Assembly: GCF_010183535.1 (NCBI RefSeq)
Contig: NC_071329.1
Span: 4,836,001 to 4,900,000 of the forward strand
Reading direction: 5' to 3'
From: Caenorhabditis remanei
Lineage: Eukaryota > Nematoda > Chromadorea > Rhabditida > Rhabditidae
Length of the DNA: 64,000 bases
The notes below the pieces were generated by a model, which saw nothing but the letters and a program-made list of their open reading frames with translations, had not been told where the DNA came from and searched no databases. How positions within the stretch are numbered: the first letter of the stretch is position 1; the number at the start of each line of letters is the position of its first letter. Made by a program: the position numbers and the translations under genes. This document shows, in pieces, positions 61,661 through 64,000 of this stretch.

Positions 61661-62738
61661 ATGTCCAGTGCCTTCCCTCTCCTCTGCCTTCCCAAAAATG
61701 CACTACATCATGTACTTTATAGCATTGATTATGTTGATATGTGAGTTTTTTTTCTCAAAAATTCAAGTTCTCTGTTTCAACAACTTTGTTTTCAGAGTCT
61801 CATTCTCTCTCGCATCCAATAAAACTAAAGAAGTGGTCAAATCTCTCAACTTGAAAACCAATAATATCAATTTGGGACTTGAAAATATCATCAGAATTCA
61901 AATCGACGCATTCAAGAACAACACGACGCGCTTATTGTGGAATTTCTATCCGGAAGATGATAATACTAGCAACAAACCAATTCCAGTTTACATGCCAGCT
62001 CGTGTAATAGGGATGCGTGAACCAAACCCTACACAGAACCACGTGAAATATCGAAATCCAGGTCTTAGCATCCGAGAATGGTTAGCTCATTTCCGATATA
62101 TATTCTCTTTCCCTGGAAGGTACTCACTTCTCTTTAGTAGAAATACATGTAAATTTGATTGGAGCTCCCTGAAAGAAACAATCGGAGGATCCGAGATAGG
62201 AATGCTCGTATTTTACAATTCCTGTAGTTTGGAATGCGCACAGACGGTGTTCAGACAATTCCCATCTGTCAAACGTTTTTTTGCGTTCAGTCGGCGTCTT
62301 GTGAACCCCAGCTTGTATAGTAACATTTTGATTAAAAACTTGGATATGTTGGCTCTCGGACACCCTACTTTGTCTTTAAGAATTGGATTGGATGACTTGT
62401 TATTGATAAATAGCAAGGAAATACACATTCGATCATTAACCATCACTGATAAAGTGATCAATCGCTTTCTGAAATCTTGGATGAGAGGATCGAACCCAAG
62501 AATGGATTACGTGAGCTTTACTTTTAGTGACGGCCGGTTCCTAGATAAGGATGCTATATTAAAAGGAACAAATTATCACAAAGTACTATTGAATAAAGTC
62601 AGGCATTACAAGAGCCATGAGAGGACCATAGTGGTCAAAGGTGGATACGATATCCGTCGAACGGACGGAACTGTCGGAACTGTTACAATTCGACAACGAT
62701 TTCAAGAACGATTTGTTCTATTTCATGTATGGTGCTGA
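61661..62738 (+). CDS. F-box protein with FBA_2-type domain, second clade, copy C
   Basis: Exons 61661-61740 and 61796-62738 give 340 aa. F-box FPLLCLPKNALHHVLYSIDY. Exon 2 has YRNPGLSIREWLAHF, RIGLDDLLLINSKEI, MRGSNPRM and YDIRRTDG. The intron is 55 bases with a GTGAGT donor. Intact; sister of the gene at 60182 on the other strand. Confidence 0.82.
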
Positions 62739-63395
62739 TTAAACTCACTACTTGCATCCTACATCTTTCAATTGTATGTTTTTATTCCTTTAATAATCAT
62801 TTAATGCATTCTTGAATTGTAACGCTGATCGAACATTAAGCATTTTCAGTTTTTGATTTAATTGCATGATTGTGATTTTGTCCTCATAAAACTGTGAATC
62901 GCTGCTTAAATCTGTGTCTCTCCGTCTATCTAAACAATAAATGTCTTCGTAGCCAGTTCATCCTTAATTGCTTTATGCTATTCAACTATTCAAATTACCT
63001 TTTACTATTCAACGGATCTTTTTGCGGTACATTGGAATATCCAAAAGACTTCAAATTTGACTAAATTTTGCTTCGAAATTGCAAAATTTCAGTCGAAAAA
63101 TGGAAACAATTCATTTTTTCCCAGAAAATATCCTGAAACGTTTTTTAATATTGTTTTTTTCCAATTTTTTATATAAGACGGTTGAAATTTCAAAATTTTT
63201 TGCTAGCGAATTAAAAAATGGCTTTCTGTGAATAATCTGTACTCAAAGTTCAATATATCCGTGAATTTGAAAGATTTTGCAATAAACTGGCAATTGCAAG
63301 AAAAAGATGCCCGTGAAGTAAAGAGTTTACACATTTCGTTTGAGTGACGTCATTTTCTGTACTTTTTTCAAAGTTTATTTAAAAGTACAGAATCG
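62739..63395. other. Intergenic, no gene seen
   Basis: AT-rich. One isolated GTGACGTCAT site at 63343 is noted but has no evident partner. Confidence 0.4.
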
Positions 63396-63439
63396 GTATT
63401 GATACCGATTATTTACCAAGAGATTCCTCCAGATTCGGT

Positions 63440-64000
63440 ATCAGAGTTGCCCGGAATTCCGGGTTTTTTTGACATTTCGGTTCCGGTTCCGGATATCGGA
63501 AAATTTAAAATTTTCATTCTGGTTCCGAATTCCGGATTCCGGTTCTTTGAGTTTTCCGGAATCCAGAAGTTGAAATTTTAAATTTTTTTGAGTTCAAAAA
63601 GCAACTATAGCACTTATTTTTCGGTTTTGATCCTCAAAAGTAGTTTTAAACTTTATTTGTCATTAAAACACTCGAAAAAATCACTTGGCCTTGCAAATTT
63701 ATCGAATCATTCCGAATTCCGGATTCCGAAATTCCGGAATTCCGGGTTTTTTTGACATTCCGGTTCCGGTTCCGGATTCCGGAAAATTAAATATTCATTC
63801 CGGTTCCGGATTCCGGAAAGGAAATATTCATTCCGATTCCGGATTCCGGAAAGGAAATATTCATTCCGATTCCGGATTCCGGAAAAGAAATATTCATTCC
63901 GGATTCCGGATTCCGGAAAAGGAAATATTCATTCCGATTCCGGATTCCGGAAAGGAAATATTCATTCCGATTCCAGATTCCGGAAAAGAAATATTCATTC
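63440..64000. repeat. Satellite of CCGGATTCCGGAAA units reaching the right edge
   Basis: From about 63810 regular units of about 32-33 bases (GGAAATATTCATTCCGATTC...) repeat to the edge. 63440-63800 has looser relatives of the same motif. The array probably continues beyond the window. Confidence 0.85.

Overview
The window is nuclear DNA of a nematode, almost certainly Caenorhabditis or a close relative. The evidence is the very short introns (42-60 bases) ending in TTTCAG, a large family of F-box genes with the nematode-only FBA_2-type C-terminal domain, nematode-style multi-homeodomain genes, and many mariner/MITE insertions. The species cannot be named from sequence alone.

The centrepiece is a complete Maverick/Polinton, a virus-like DNA transposon, at 2559-21462 (18,904 bp). 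It begins AG and ends CT, has about 590-600 bp terminal inverted repeats (TIRs), and is flanked by a perfect 6-bp target duplication TTCGAG (2553-2558, 21463-21468). A paralogous, uninterrupted copy of the insertion site survives at 38406-38411. The core (6355-19336) carries the morphogenesis and replication set: major capsid protein, adenovirus pX-like core peptide, adenain-type protease running into a zinc-finger protein, a penton/minor-capsid candidate, FtsK/HerA packaging ATPase, two small accessory proteins, a DDE integrase with chromodomain, and a ten-exon protein-primed DNA polymerase B whose exons sum to an open 1411-codon frame. Nearly every gene has its own TATA box, several placed inside the 3' end of the gene before it.

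The core is bracketed by inverted promoter modules (about 6090-6310 and 19426-19740) built from TGACGTCA (CRE/ATF) octamers at about 21-22 bp spacing. Outside them, the two arms carry small, previously unnamed cysteine-pair proteins (C-x2-C ... C-x2-C), some duplicated within and next to the TIRs, plus a scrambled fragment of the polymerase gene. A 59-codon membrane-peptide frame overlaps the ATPase start.

The remainder is an expanding F-box (fbxb-like, FBA_2) cluster. I count eight intact two-exon genes of one clade on the + strand (1335, 26185, 28128, 37190, 40083, 41687, 43305, 44910-46833) plus a ninth at 47355; three genes of a second clade (57745-58824 -, 60182-61260 -, 61661-62738 +); and at least seven broken copies, including small fragments and a lone first exon. 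Two paralogous double-homeobox genes (22775-23853, 35475-36644) sit in the same segmental duplication. A secreted-protein gene runs off the left edge, and a copy of its signal-peptide exon lies alone at 33700-33760.

Other mobile DNA includes a 1675-bp TIR element with 8-bp target duplication carrying an acidic/TKAPK-rich protein gene (24415-26089), a 2.3-kb TIR element splitting a tRNA-like sequence (31221-33538), a TIR element inside an F-box intron (45022-45861), a dead mariner (55013-56259), hairpin MITEs and a satellite at the right edge.
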